Shown in pieces: positions 23,296 to 31,636 of a DNA stretch of 35,454 bases (position 1 is its first letter; each line of letters opens with the position of its first letter). Made by a program: the position numbers and the translations under genes. A model generated the notes under the pieces. That model was not told the DNA's origin. It made no database searches and worked only from the letters and a program-made list of their open reading frames with translations. Source of the DNA: an uncultured Bariatricus sp. (GTDB lineage: Bacteria > Bacillota > Clostridia > Lachnospirales > Lachnospiraceae); assembly GCA_934320645.1 (NCBI GenBank), contig CAKRFP010000025.1, positions 1 to 35,454 of the forward strand. Direction: 5' to 3'.

Positions 23296-24768
23296 TTAGA
23301 TAATGATGCAGACCATACCGCCCGTACTGTCATTGACGATCTTCTGCATGGTATCCTGTAATTTTGCCTGACTCTCATCCCCGATCATGGCGATCTTATT
23401 TCTCATGCCATCCATCACCAGCTCTTCGATGGATTTCCCGAAAATATTGGTTCCCCAGACGCCTTCCGAACTCTTTGCCGCCTCGCTGATATAATTGACC
23501 AGATCTTTTGCCTGCTGCTCACTTCCCACGATCGGTGCGATCTCGGTCTCAATGTTGGCACGGATCATGTGGATAGACGGTGCTTCGGAATGAATCTTCA
23601 CCCCGTATTTATTGCCCTGCCGGATCACCACCGGATCATCCAGCCGGATTTCGTCTTTCGCGGCACTGACCACCCCATAGCCTTTCATTTTCACTGAAGC
23701 GAGGGCATCTTTGACACTTTCGTACTCCTTCTGGAGCAGGGCAAGATTCCGCACGGTGTGGATCAGATCGTATTCCCCGCTGATCTGCGTTCCGGTCAGC
23801 TCACTTAACATTTCGTAATAACATCCTTCTTCCACTTTGATCTCCACGGAGATCTCACCGGTATCCATAGACACACCATTTACATTTACCGCACTTATGT
23901 AGGTACTCTGCTCCGGCTTCTGAATCTCCATCGCATCCCGGATTTCTCCGATCCCACTCATAACCTCTCTTGCATAAGCGACAAGCTCTTCCCGGACCTT
24001 GTGATCTTTTGCGAGCATTTCCACCCATTTCGGAAGGAAAAATTTTACCTCTGTGACCGGAAATGCAAACAGCACCTGTTCCATGATCCGGTGGATATCC
24101 TCTTCCCGCAGCTGCTCGCAGTTGACCGGAAGGGCTGTCACCTGGTATTCATTCCGGATTTCTTCTGCCATCGTTTTCGCCTCTGTGCCATACGGTTTCC
24201 GGGTATTTATCAGAACCACAAATGGCTTGCCGATGCTTTTCAGCTCCTGGATCGTTTTCTTCTCTGCAGCCCGGTAACTTTCCCTTGGAAGCTCTCCGAT
24301 GCTTCCGTCCGTTGTCACAACGATCCCGATCGTGGAGTGGTCATGGATCACCTTTTTCGTCCCGATTTCTGCCGCTTTTGTAAATGGAATCTCCTTCTCA
24401 TTCCACGGTGTTTTCACCAGGCGCTCTGCCCCATTTTCCAGATGACCGGCAGCGCCATCCACCATATAGCCCACACAGTCGATCAGCCGCACCCGTACGC
24501 TTACATCCTTTGCAAGCTGGATTTCAGCAGCTTCTTTGGGCACAAACTTTGGTTCCGTTGTCATAATGCTTTTCCCGGATGCAGACTGTGGAAGCTCATC
24601 CACAGTCCGTTCCTTTGCATGCTCATCGGTCATCTTCGGCAGCACCAGCACATCCATGAACCGCTTGATAAACGTTGATTTTCCGCTCCGCACCGGTCCT
24701 ACCACACCCAGATAGATCTCTCCGTTTGTCCGGCACTGTATATCCCTGTATAAGTCAAATGTATCCAT
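23296..24768 (-). CDS. spoIVA: Stage IV sporulation protein A, spore coat assembly ATPase
   Basis: SpoIVA (490 residues) polymerises with ATP on the forespore surface to form the basement layer of the spore coat. The TRAFAC-type P-loop is GPVRSGKST at residues 24-32, with Lys30 in the same place as in Bacillus. A middle domain and a C-terminal hydrophobic tip (GGMVCIII) that anchors to SpoVM-marked membrane are both present, so the protein is full length. ATG 24768 (MDTFDLYRDIQ) follows AAAGGGGG. A CATACACT box upstream fits mother-cell sigma-E control. Its presence argues that this is an endospore former. Confidence 0.97.
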   Translation of the reverse strand: MDTFDLYRDIQCRTNGEIYLGVVGPVRSGKSTFIKRFMDVLVLPKMTDEHAKERTVDELPQSASGKSIMTTEPKFVPKEAAEIQLAKDVSVRVRLIDCVGYMVDGAAGHLENGAERLVKTPWNEKEIPFTKAAEIGTKKVIHDHSTIGIVVTTDGSIGELPRESYRAAEKKTIQELKSIGKPFVVLINTRKPYGTEAKTMAEEIRNEYQVTALPVNCEQLREEDIHRIMEQVLFAFPVTEVKFFLPKWVEMLAKDHKVREELVAYAREVMSGIGEIRDAMEIQKPEQSTYISAVNVNGVSMDTGEISVEIKVEEGCYYEMLSELTGTQISGEYDLIHTVRNLALLQKEYESVKDALASVKMKGYGVVSAAKDEIRLDDPVVIRQGNKYGVKIHSEAPSIHMIRANIETEIAPIVGSEQQAKDLVNYISEAAKSSEGVWGTNIFGKSIEELVMDGMRNKIAMIGDESQAKLQDTMQKIVNDSTGGMVCIII

Positions 24769-24795
24769 ACACTGTCCCCCTTTGATTGCTGATAC

Positions 24796-24824
24796 AGTGT
24801 ATGCCGCCTTTTTGCAGTTTAGAA
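24796..24824 (-). promoter_or_regulatory. Candidate sigma-E promoter of spoIVA
   Basis: On the minus strand CATACACT (24796-24803) matches the sigma-E -10 consensus. A weaker -35-like TCTAAACT (24817-24824) lies 13 bases upstream. Bacillus spoIVA is transcribed by sigma-E, which supports the reading. Confidence 0.45.
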
Positions 24825-24854
24825 CCACTATACTGCCAGTTCACTTTTACTTTC

Positions 24855-24883
24855 TTGTCAGCATTTTTAAAATAGGGTATGAT
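24855..24883 (+). promoter_or_regulatory. Promoter of the CDF transporter gene
   Basis: TTGTCA (24855-24860) and TATGAT (24878-24883) are 17 bases apart, followed by AAGGAGG at 24897-24903 and ATG 24910. Confidence 0.65.
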
Positions 24884-24909
24884 AAATAGGAATAAAAAGG
24901 AGGTATCCT

Positions 24910-25893
24910 ATGCACGTAGGAAGAAAAGCACAGAAAAGAGAAAAAAAAGCAATGTCCGTCTCTCTGTACGGGAATCTGTTTTTTGTCATCGTTGAGATCG
25001 TCATGGCGATCTACACCGGTTCCCAGGCAGTTCTTCTGGACGCAGTCTATGACGGAGTCGAGTTCTGTATGCTCCTCCCGTCGCTTTTTCTGATCCCACT
25101 GCTTTACAAACCATCAAATGAAAAGCACCCCTTTGGCTACATGCAGATTGAATCCATGTTCGTCGTCGTCAAGGGAATCAGTATGACCGGCGTTACCCTC
25201 GGACTGATTCTGAACAATATCGAGATTATGATCCACGGCGGCAGGAATGTTGCTTTTGATACCATTGCCTGGTTTGAATTGTTTGCATTTTTCCTGGGAA
25301 TTACCGTATCTGTTTATCTCAAATATAAAAACCGTCTGATGGACTCACCGATGATCACAATGGAAATGGAAGGCTGGAAGATCGACAGTATTGCCTCTTT
25401 CGGTATGGCAATCGCCTTTTTCCTTCCGGTTCTGCTACCATTTTCCTGGTTTAAGCCGGTAACCCCTTATCTCGACCAGATCATCACTGTCATCTTGTCC
25501 ATCTTCATGCTGCCGACACCGGTAAAGACGGTGATCACCGGACTGCGTGACCTGTTCCTGATTCCACCGGAAGAAGAGACGGTCGAAGAGATCAAAGAAA
25601 CCATCGAACCGGTTCTGAACGCCTATGGCTACAAAAATCTGTACTATGACATTCTCCGTACCGGAAGAAAGCTCTGGATCAGTGTGTACATTACCTTTGA
25701 CAAGGATCTGGTCTCCATTACCCGGTTTAAGATTATACAAAATTTCTGCATCCAGGCTCTGGCAAAAAAATATACGGACTTTTATTTTGAGCTTCTGCCG
25801 GATATCGCATTTACGGCGGATGATGAAGCGCTGATGAATCATATTGTGAACCAGTCAGAAGACGCTGCCCGGAATGCTGAACCTGCAGAGTAA
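24910..25893 (+). CDS. Cation diffusion facilitator family transporter
   Basis: A 327-residue membrane protein with about six helices and a C-terminal cytoplasmic domain (about 215-300), as in CDF metal exporters for Zn, Mn or Fe. The second helix retains an aspartate pair (LLDAVYDG), but the fifth helix reads EGWKIDSIASF and lacks the usual histidine four residues before the aspartate. The metal site therefore differs from classical Zn transporters, and the substrate is uncertain. It has its own promoter and shares a bidirectional terminator with the convergent P-type ATPase gene. Confidence 0.82.
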   Translation: MHVGRKAQKREKKAMSVSLYGNLFFVIVEIVMAIYTGSQAVLLDAVYDGVEFCMLLPSLFLIPLLYKPSNEKHPFGYMQIESMFVVVKGISMTGVTLGLILNNIEIMIHGGRNVAFDTIAWFELFAFFLGITVSVYLKYKNRLMDSPMITMEMEGWKIDSIASFGMAIAFFLPVLLPFSWFKPVTPYLDQIITVILSIFMLPTPVKTVITGLRDLFLIPPEEETVEEIKETIEPVLNAYGYKNLYYDILRTGRKLWISVYITFDKDLVSITRFKIIQNFCIQALAKKYTDFYFELLPDIAFTADDEALMNHIVNQSEDAARNAEPAE

Positions 25894-25921
25894 ATCATTT
25901 GAGAATATATGTCCAAAAAAG

Positions 25922-25947
25922 AAAAGCTGCCCTAATCGGCAGCTTTT
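25922..25947. terminator. Bidirectional terminator overlapping the ATPase stop codon
   Basis: AAAAGCTGCC (25922-25931) pairs perfectly with GGCAGCTTTT (25938-25947) around a six-base loop, with A- and T-rich flanks on both strands. The last codons and the stop of the P-type ATPase gene (25932-25934) lie inside it. Confidence 0.85.
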
Positions 25948-28382
25948 CCTTTGAGTTCTTTGATAGGATTCTTGATAAATTTGATATATTGCTTTCTCAG
26001 CCATTCGATCAGCTTTGTCAGATACCGGAGTACCGGCTCGGTTGCAATGGAAAAGACTACAAACAGCATGATACATTTCTTTGACATTCCTGTGATTGCA
26101 AATAACTGTGGCAGGAAGATACTGCATCCTAACAGTCCGATCACACATCCGATCCACACAGTCATACGCAGTGCATTCATCGGCTGGCAGATCCGGTAAA
26201 GGATCATGAATCCGACAATTGCAAGCAGCATCGTCGCCGCTGTAGAAATATCTTTGGATGCAACTCCGAACGTCTGTCCAAACACAACCAGCGCACCAAC
26301 TGCAAGTACATCCGTAAGTCCTGCCGGAAGTGCCTTTAAGAACACATTGGTCAGAAAATGTCCCTTGATGATATCCCGGTTCGGCTGCAGTGCCAGGAAG
26401 AATGCCGGAATACCGATCGTATACATGCTGATCAGCGATACCTGGGATGGCTCCAGCGGATAGGTAATCATAAAGACTGCCGAGAAAATTGCAAGTAGGA
26501 AGGAAAAAATATTCTTCACCAGGAACAGACTCGCTGAACGCTGAATGTTATTGACAACTCTTCTTCCTTCCAGAACGACCTCCGGCATCCTTGAAAAATC
26601 GGATTCCAGAAGGACCACCTGGGATGCCTGCACCGCCGCATCACTTCCTGATGCCATCGCAACCGAACAGTCCGCATCCTTCAGGGCAAGCACATCATTG
26701 ACACCATCACCGGTCATAGCAACCGTCATTCCCTGCGCCTTCAGCGCCTGCACAAATTGTCTCTTCTGCTCCGGAACCACTCTTCCGAATACCGTGTATT
26801 TGCTCACTGCAAGTGCAATATCAGCTTCCGTCTTCAAAGTTCCCGCATCTACATAATTCTCCGCGCCTTCGATTCCCGCCTGCTTTGCTGTCTCCGATAC
26901 CGTGATCGGATTATCCCCGGAAATGACCTTGATCGCAACCCCCTGGTCTGCAAAATACTTGAAGGTCGCCGGTGCTTCCTTCCGGACTTTATTGAGGAGC
27001 AGGATGTATCCCAGTGGGATCACAGATCCGGTAAGCGGCTTGCCGTCCGGCTCTCCTACATAGCTTCCAAATACCAGGACACGAAATCCTTTGGACGTAT
27101 ACTGTTCGATCCGTCCCTGATACTTTGTATAATCCTCACGTAGCACAAACTCCGGTGCCCCGAGAACATACGCGCCATCTTCAAAGATCGCTCCACTGTA
27201 CTTTACCGTAGAAGAAAATGGAATCACTTTTTTCGGAACTTTTTCCGAGTGCTCTGTAAAATGCTCTTTCATCGCACGCATGGTGCTGTTGTCTGCGTCC
27301 ATTCCCTTGACGAAATCCCCGATCAGCTGATTCAGCTCCGGCATCTTTTCTTCATCGTAAGCCTTGGCTTTCGCCACTTCACTGACACACATGCTGTCTT
27401 CCGTGATCGTACCGGTCTTGTCGACGCAGAGGACATTGACCCGCGCCAGTGTCTCAATACTCTTCATATCATGAAGCAGCACCTTCTTCGATGCAAGCCG
27501 CATCGCACTGACCGCAAGTGCCACACTCGCAAGCAGATAAAGCCCTTCCGGGATCATACCAAGCACTGCTGCAACCATGGAAATAATGCTCTGGCGGAAG
27601 GTGTCGTGATTAAAGAAATAACTCTGTGCAAACAGAATGATTCCGATCGGGATCAGTGCAATTCCGACCACTTTAACCAGCTTGTCCAGAGAACGGATCA
27701 TCTCGGACTGCTCTCCCTGCTGCATTGCCTTCGCTTCCAGAGTCAGCTGTGAAATATAGGAATCTGCCCCGACCTTATCCAGCCGTGCATGACAGCTTCC
27801 CGATACCACAAAGCTTCCCGACATCAGACGGTCGCCCCTTTTTTTCGTGATCTCATCAGATTCACCGGTCAGCAAAGATTCATTGACCTGAACCTCGCCC
27901 GCCTCTACGATCGCATCCGCACAGATCTGGTTCCCTGCGCGGAATACCACAATATCATCTACAACCAGCTTATTCGCTTCCAGATTCAGCGATACTCCTC
28001 CACGGATAACCTCTGCACGCGGTGCATTTAACATGGTCAGCTTATCCAGCACCTTCTTGGAACGGATCTCCTGAATGATCCCGATCAGAGTATTGCCGAT
28101 GATGACCGGCAGGAACGTCAGATTCCGGAAAGATCCCACCAGACACAGCAGAATCGCCAGGATCAGGAAAATCAGGTTGAAATAGGTAAATATATTATTG
28201 TGAACAATCTCTTTTGTTGTAAGTCCCGGTGAGGCAACCTCATCATTGGTCCAGCCATTCTCTTCCCTTACCCGGATCTGCTCCGGACTTAGTCCCACCC
28301 GGTAGTCCGGGATCACTCGCTGGATCTCGCCGCGGACAACTTCTTCCTCTTGTGTTTCTTTTTCTTTTTTTCCGAATTTCAT
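25932..28382 (-). CDS. HAD-IC P-type cation ATPase (CtpE-like)
   Basis: An 816-residue P-type ATPase of the plasma membrane. The actuator motif LLTGES lies near residue 170, the phosphorylation motif CVDKTGTITED near 320, and the hinge TGDGVNDVLALKDAD near 550. There is no N-terminal heavy-metal-binding domain and no CPC motif, which rules out P1B pumps. The architecture and closing helices resemble CtpE-like P-type ATPases, linked to Ca2+ handling in mycobacteria. The ion here is inference. Its GGAGG ribosome binding site lies in the 3' arm of a hairpin that follows gpsA, so expression may be limited by that structure. Confidence 0.88.
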   Translation of the reverse strand: MKFGKKEKETQEEEVVRGEIQRVIPDYRVGLSPEQIRVREENGWTNDEVASPGLTTKEIVHNNIFTYFNLIFLILAILLCLVGSFRNLTFLPVIIGNTLIGIIQEIRSKKVLDKLTMLNAPRAEVIRGGVSLNLEANKLVVDDIVVFRAGNQICADAIVEAGEVQVNESLLTGESDEITKKRGDRLMSGSFVVSGSCHARLDKVGADSYISQLTLEAKAMQQGEQSEMIRSLDKLVKVVGIALIPIGIILFAQSYFFNHDTFRQSIISMVAAVLGMIPEGLYLLASVALAVSAMRLASKKVLLHDMKSIETLARVNVLCVDKTGTITEDSMCVSEVAKAKAYDEEKMPELNQLIGDFVKGMDADNSTMRAMKEHFTEHSEKVPKKVIPFSSTVKYSGAIFEDGAYVLGAPEFVLREDYTKYQGRIEQYTSKGFRVLVFGSYVGEPDGKPLTGSVIPLGYILLLNKVRKEAPATFKYFADQGVAIKVISGDNPITVSETAKQAGIEGAENYVDAGTLKTEADIALAVSKYTVFGRVVPEQKRQFVQALKAQGMTVAMTGDGVNDVLALKDADCSVAMASGSDAAVQASQVVLLESDFSRMPEVVLEGRRVVNNIQRSASLFLVKNIFSFLLAIFSAVFMITYPLEPSQVSLISMYTIGIPAFFLALQPNRDIIKGHFLTNVFLKALPAGLTDVLAVGALVVFGQTFGVASKDISTAATMLLAIVGFMILYRICQPMNALRMTVWIGCVIGLLGCSIFLPQLFAITGMSKKCIMLFVVFSIATEPVLRYLTKLIEWLRKQYIKFIKNPIKELKGKAAD

Positions 28383-28386
28383 ACAA

Positions 28387-28434
28387 AAAATCCTCCTGTA
28401 TACACGTCATTATACGCCTATACAGAAGGATTTT
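28387..28434 (-). terminator. Hairpin between gpsA and the P-type ATPase that contains the ATPase ribosome binding site
   Basis: On the minus strand AAAATCCTTCTGTATA (28419-28434) pairs with TATACAGGAGGATTTT (28387-28402), with small mismatches in the middle and further T residues after it. It reads as a terminator for the der-plsY-gpsA transcript. Its 3' arm is the Shine-Dalgarno sequence of the ATPase. The loop contains TATAAT, a possible -10 box for a transcript that would lack the 5' arm. Confidence 0.6.
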
Positions 28435-28466
28435 CCATTAAGACTTTATGAAATTTCTTTGAATCT

Positions 28467-29477
28467 TTAATCCCACGGAAGGGTACTGTATTCGCTACGT
28501 CCGTCACGCATCATCAGTTCCCGTACAGCATCCTTTGCAGACTTTCCTTCAAAGAGTACCTGATTGACTTTTTCCACGATCGGCATGGATACGTCGTATT
28601 TCTCAGAAAGCTCTCTTGCCGCTTTTGCGGAATACACGCCCTCTACGACCATCTTGACTTCTTCCATTGCTTCTTCCATCGTCATGCCTTCCCCGATCAG
28701 GACACCTGCCTTACGATTCCGACTGTGCTTACTTGCACAGGTAACGATCAGATCGCCGATTCCGGTAAGACCGGTAAAGGATTCCAGCTTTCCGCCCATC
28801 TTTACACCAAGTCTTGTGATCTCCGCAATTCCTCTGGTGATCAGTGCGGCTTTTGTGTTGTCCCCGTATCCGAGTCCGTCTGCGACTCCGGCTGCAAGGG
28901 CGATTACATTTTTCAGGGAACCTCCCAGTTCAATTCCTTTGATGTCCGGGCTTGTATAGATACGGAACACATCATTCATGAAGATCTTCTGCAGATAAAT
29001 TGCGGTCTCCTGTGTGGTCGCACCGACTACAACCGTTGTCGGCAGTTCACGACTTACTTCCTCTGCATGGCTCGGTCCGGAAAGGACTGCCACATTTGCC
29101 TGCGGAATCTCTTCCTCAATCTGCTCGGAAAGTGTTTTTAAGCTTCCTTCTTCAATTCCCTTTGCCACATTGACCAGAATCTGTTCTTCTTTGACATACG
29201 GACACATCTTCTTTGCCGTAACTCTGGTCGCCATGGACGGAACCGCAAGAACAACCACATCTTTGCCTTCCACGCTTCCCTGCAGATCTGTTGTGATCTC
29301 AATCTCCTCCGGGATTGGAACCCCCGGAAGCTTACTTGGATTCTCCCGCTTCTCGCGGATCTCATCTGCTTCTTCTTTTAAATAAGACCATATGGTCACA
29401 TGATGTCCGTTTTTATTCAGTACCAGTGCAAGGGCTGTTCCCCAGCTTCCGGAACCGATCACTCCGATTTCTGCCAT
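28467..29477 (-). CDS. gpsA: Glycerol-3-phosphate dehydrogenase [NAD(P)+]
   Basis: GpsA (336 residues) reduces dihydroxyacetone phosphate to sn-glycerol 3-phosphate for phospholipid synthesis. The dinucleotide-binding loop GVIGSGSWGTALA is at the N-terminus, and the catalytic lysine lies in ELGGSLKNVIALAAG near residue 188, followed by NTKAALITRG. Length and domains are normal. It begins 12 bases after plsY, which uses its product, so the two steps are genetically linked. Confidence 0.97.
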   Translation of the reverse strand: MAEIGVIGSGSWGTALALVLNKNGHHVTIWSYLKEEADEIREKRENPSKLPGVPIPEEIEITTDLQGSVEGKDVVVLAVPSMATRVTAKKMCPYVKEEQILVNVAKGIEEGSLKTLSEQIEEEIPQANVAVLSGPSHAEEVSRELPTTVVVGATTQETAIYLQKIFMNDVFRIYTSPDIKGIELGGSLKNVIALAAGVADGLGYGDNTKAALITRGIAEITRLGVKMGGKLESFTGLTGIGDLIVTCASKHSRNRKAGVLIGEGMTMEEAMEEVKMVVEGVYSAKAARELSEKYDVSMPIVEKVNQVLFEGKSAKDAVRELMMRDGRSEYSTLPWD

Positions 29478-29489
29478 AGTTATTACCTC

Positions 29490-30134
29490 TTATTTTTTCT
29501 TTTTTGAAAAACTGATCTTGCTCTCTGTCCCGTTTCTCAGGCGTCCGATATTCGCACGGTGGCGAATAAATGCAGAAAGGACAAAGAGTACTCCGATTCC
29601 ATACATTTCCAGCAGATACTTCTGCGTCATTCCAAACATTCCCATCTGTCCATCGATCACAAGTCCGACAAGAAAGAGTACGGAGATCACAAGGGATCCA
29701 AGTGATACATAGCGTGTCACGGCAACGATGGTGATAAATACAATCAGACATACTGCCGCGATCCGCAGATCCGTTGACAGGATCATGCCGGCTGTAACTG
29801 CAATCCCTTTTCCACCTTTGAACTTGAGATAGAACGGAAAATTGTGTCCCAGCACTGCACCGAAACCTGCATACAACGAAAGCAGTGGCAAGATATCCGC
29901 ATGGGACTGTCCGTAAATTCCACGAACCACCAGAACGGCGATCACACATTTAAAACAGTCTCCGAGCAGTGTGATCATACCGGCTTTGATTCCCATGGTA
30001 CGCAGTGCATTGGTAGAGCCTGCATTGCCGCTTCCCATCTTGCGGATATCCACACCCTTTGTCTTTCCGTAAAAATAGCCGGTCTGGAACAGCCCGAAAA
30101 TATAGCCGATTACCAAACATACAAGACGTTCCAT
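29490..30134 (-). CDS. plsY: Glycerol-3-phosphate acyltransferase PlsY
   Basis: A 214-residue membrane enzyme that transfers acyl groups from acyl phosphate to glycerol 3-phosphate, the first acylation of phospholipid synthesis. Family motifs GSGNAGSTNALR (near residue 37) and GHNFPFYLKFKGGKG (near 105) are present among several membrane helices; the middle motif usually LLDxxKG reads LLGDCFKC here. ATG 30134 (MERLVCLVIGY) lies one base past the der stop codon, with AAGGAG inside der. The longer frame to 30206 overlaps der and is not family-like. Confidence 0.95.
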   Translation of the reverse strand: MERLVCLVIGYIFGLFQTGYFYGKTKGVDIRKMGSGNAGSTNALRTMGIKAGMITLLGDCFKCVIAVLVVRGIYGQSHADILPLLSLYAGFGAVLGHNFPFYLKFKGGKGIAVTAGMILSTDLRIAAVCLIVFITIVAVTRYVSLGSLVISVLFLVGLVIDGQMGMFGMTQKYLLEMYGIGVLFVLSAFIRHRANIGRLRNGTESKISFSKKKK

Positions 30135-30135
30135 C

Positions 30136-31464
30136 TTATTTGTCCTTCTCCTTTCTCTCCCGGATAAAGAATTTAAGAGAAGTTCCGCGGAAACCAAACG
30201 CTTCACGGATCTTGTTCTCCAGATATCTTGTGTAAGAGAAATGCATCAGTTCTTTATCATTTACAAAGATGACAAATGTCGGTGGTTTGACCGCTACCTG
30301 GGTAATATAGTAAAGTTTCAGACGTTTTCCTTTGTCAGACGGCGGCTGCTGCATTGCAACGGCTTCTGTCATGATCTCATTGAGGACACCGGTAGCTACA
30401 CGGAGTGTCTGGTTCTCAATCACAGTATCGATCATGTCAAAAAGCTTCGGAAGTCTCTGTCCTGTCAATGCAGATACATACATGATCTCTGCGTAAGGCA
30501 GGAACGAAAGTACCATACGGATCTGGTGCTCATATTCTCTCGTTGTCTTGTCGTTCTTCTCGATGGCATCCCATTTGTTGACAACGATGATGACACCTTT
30601 TCCACGCTCATGTGCGATTCCGGCAATCTTGGCATCCTGCTCGGTTACGCCTTCTGCCGCATCAATCACAACCAGAACCACATCCGCTCTCTCTACAGCA
30701 GTCACTGTACGGATAATACTGTAGCGTTCCAGTTCTTCCTTAATCTTGTTCTTACGGCGAAGTCCTGCCGTATCGATAAATACATATTCTTTTCCATTGT
30801 GCACAACTTCTGTGTCAATGGCATCTCTTGTGGTTCCTGCGATATCCGATACGATTACACGGTCTTTCCCGATCAGGCGATTGATGATCGAAGACTTACC
30901 AACGTTCGGCTTTCCAACGATTGCAACTCTCGGACGGTCATCTTCCTCTTCCTGTCCTGCCCCTTCCGGAAAATGTGCCAGAACCTTATCCAGCATATCT
31001 CCGATTCCAATTCGTTCGGATGCCGAGATCGGAACCGGATCTCCGATTCCCAGATTGTAAAATTCGTATACGTCCGGCAGCATCTTGTTGAAATTATCTA
31101 CTTTGTTGACAACAAGGATGACTGGCTTGTGGGAACGGCGGAGCATATCTGCCACCTTGGAATCCGAATCCACAAGTCCCTGCTTTACATCTGTCATAAA
31201 AAGAATGACATCTGCGGTATCAATTGCGATCTGTGCCTGTTCTCTCATCTGTGAGAGGATCACATCACGGCTGTCCGGCTCGATTCCACCGGTATCGATC
31301 AGTGTAAATTCTTTATCGAGCCAATTCACTTCTGCATAAATTCTGTCACGGGTAACGCCCGGAGTATCTTTAACGATTGCTATCTTTTCTCCTGCCAGTG
31401 CATTAAAAAGCGTCGACTTTCCAACGTTCGGACGCCCTACAATGGCAACAACTGGTTTACTCAT
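30136..31464 (-). CDS. der: Ribosome biogenesis GTPase Der (EngA)
   Basis: A 442-residue GTPase with two G domains in tandem, needed for 50S subunit assembly. The P-loops are GRPNVGKST (residue 10) and GKPNVGKSS (near 185), each followed by DTGG/DTAG and NKxD (NKVD, NKWD) motifs, then a KH-like C-terminal domain (about 355-442). It heads the der-plsY-gpsA run, a common Firmicute cluster, and has its own promoter. AGGAGGAA precedes ATG 31464. Confidence 0.97.
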   Translation of the reverse strand: MSKPVVAIVGRPNVGKSTLFNALAGEKIAIVKDTPGVTRDRIYAEVNWLDKEFTLIDTGGIEPDSRDVILSQMREQAQIAIDTADVILFMTDVKQGLVDSDSKVADMLRRSHKPVILVVNKVDNFNKMLPDVYEFYNLGIGDPVPISASERIGIGDMLDKVLAHFPEGAGQEEEDDRPRVAIVGKPNVGKSSIINRLIGKDRVIVSDIAGTTRDAIDTEVVHNGKEYVFIDTAGLRRKNKIKEELERYSIIRTVTAVERADVVLVVIDAAEGVTEQDAKIAGIAHERGKGVIIVVNKWDAIEKNDKTTREYEHQIRMVLSFLPYAEIMYVSALTGQRLPKLFDMIDTVIENQTLRVATGVLNEIMTEAVAMQQPPSDKGKRLKLYYITQVAVKPPTFVIFVNDKELMHFSYTRYLENKIREAFGFRGTSLKFFIRERKEKDK

Positions 31465-31505
31465 ATTTTCTTCCTCCTGATATTTATTCGGAATTCTGCT
31501 TCTAT

Positions 31506-31534
31506 ATCATACTAGATTTCTTCAAAAAATGCAA
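31506..31534 (-). promoter_or_regulatory. Promoter of der-plsY-gpsA
   Basis: TTGCAT (31529-31534) and TATGAT (31506-31511) on the minus strand are 17 bases apart, about 40 bases upstream of der. Confidence 0.65.
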
Positions 31535-31552
31535 TTTTTTAACGCCTCTTTC

Positions 31553-31581
31553 TTGTCATTGCTTTTAAATAATGGTATAAA
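31553..31581 (+). promoter_or_regulatory. Promoter of prs
   Basis: TTGTCA (31553-31558) and TATAAA (31576-31581) are 17 bases apart. The leader holds a small AGCG/CGCT hairpin before the AAGGAGG site. Confidence 0.6.
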
Positions 31582-31636
31582 AGATAAGTAAGATTAGATA
31601 AAAAGCGCATAAAACGCTTATTATAAGGAGGCACTC

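Noticed and set aside
23142..23378. 79-residue extension of the MoaB-like protein
   Set aside because: It overlaps the 3' end of spoIVA, is arginine-rich and low in family likeness; MKVAIVSADT is the natural start.
30241..31254. Plus-strand open frame of 337 codons opposite der
   Set aside because: It is fully antisense to a conserved two-domain GTPase gene and encodes nothing recognisable.
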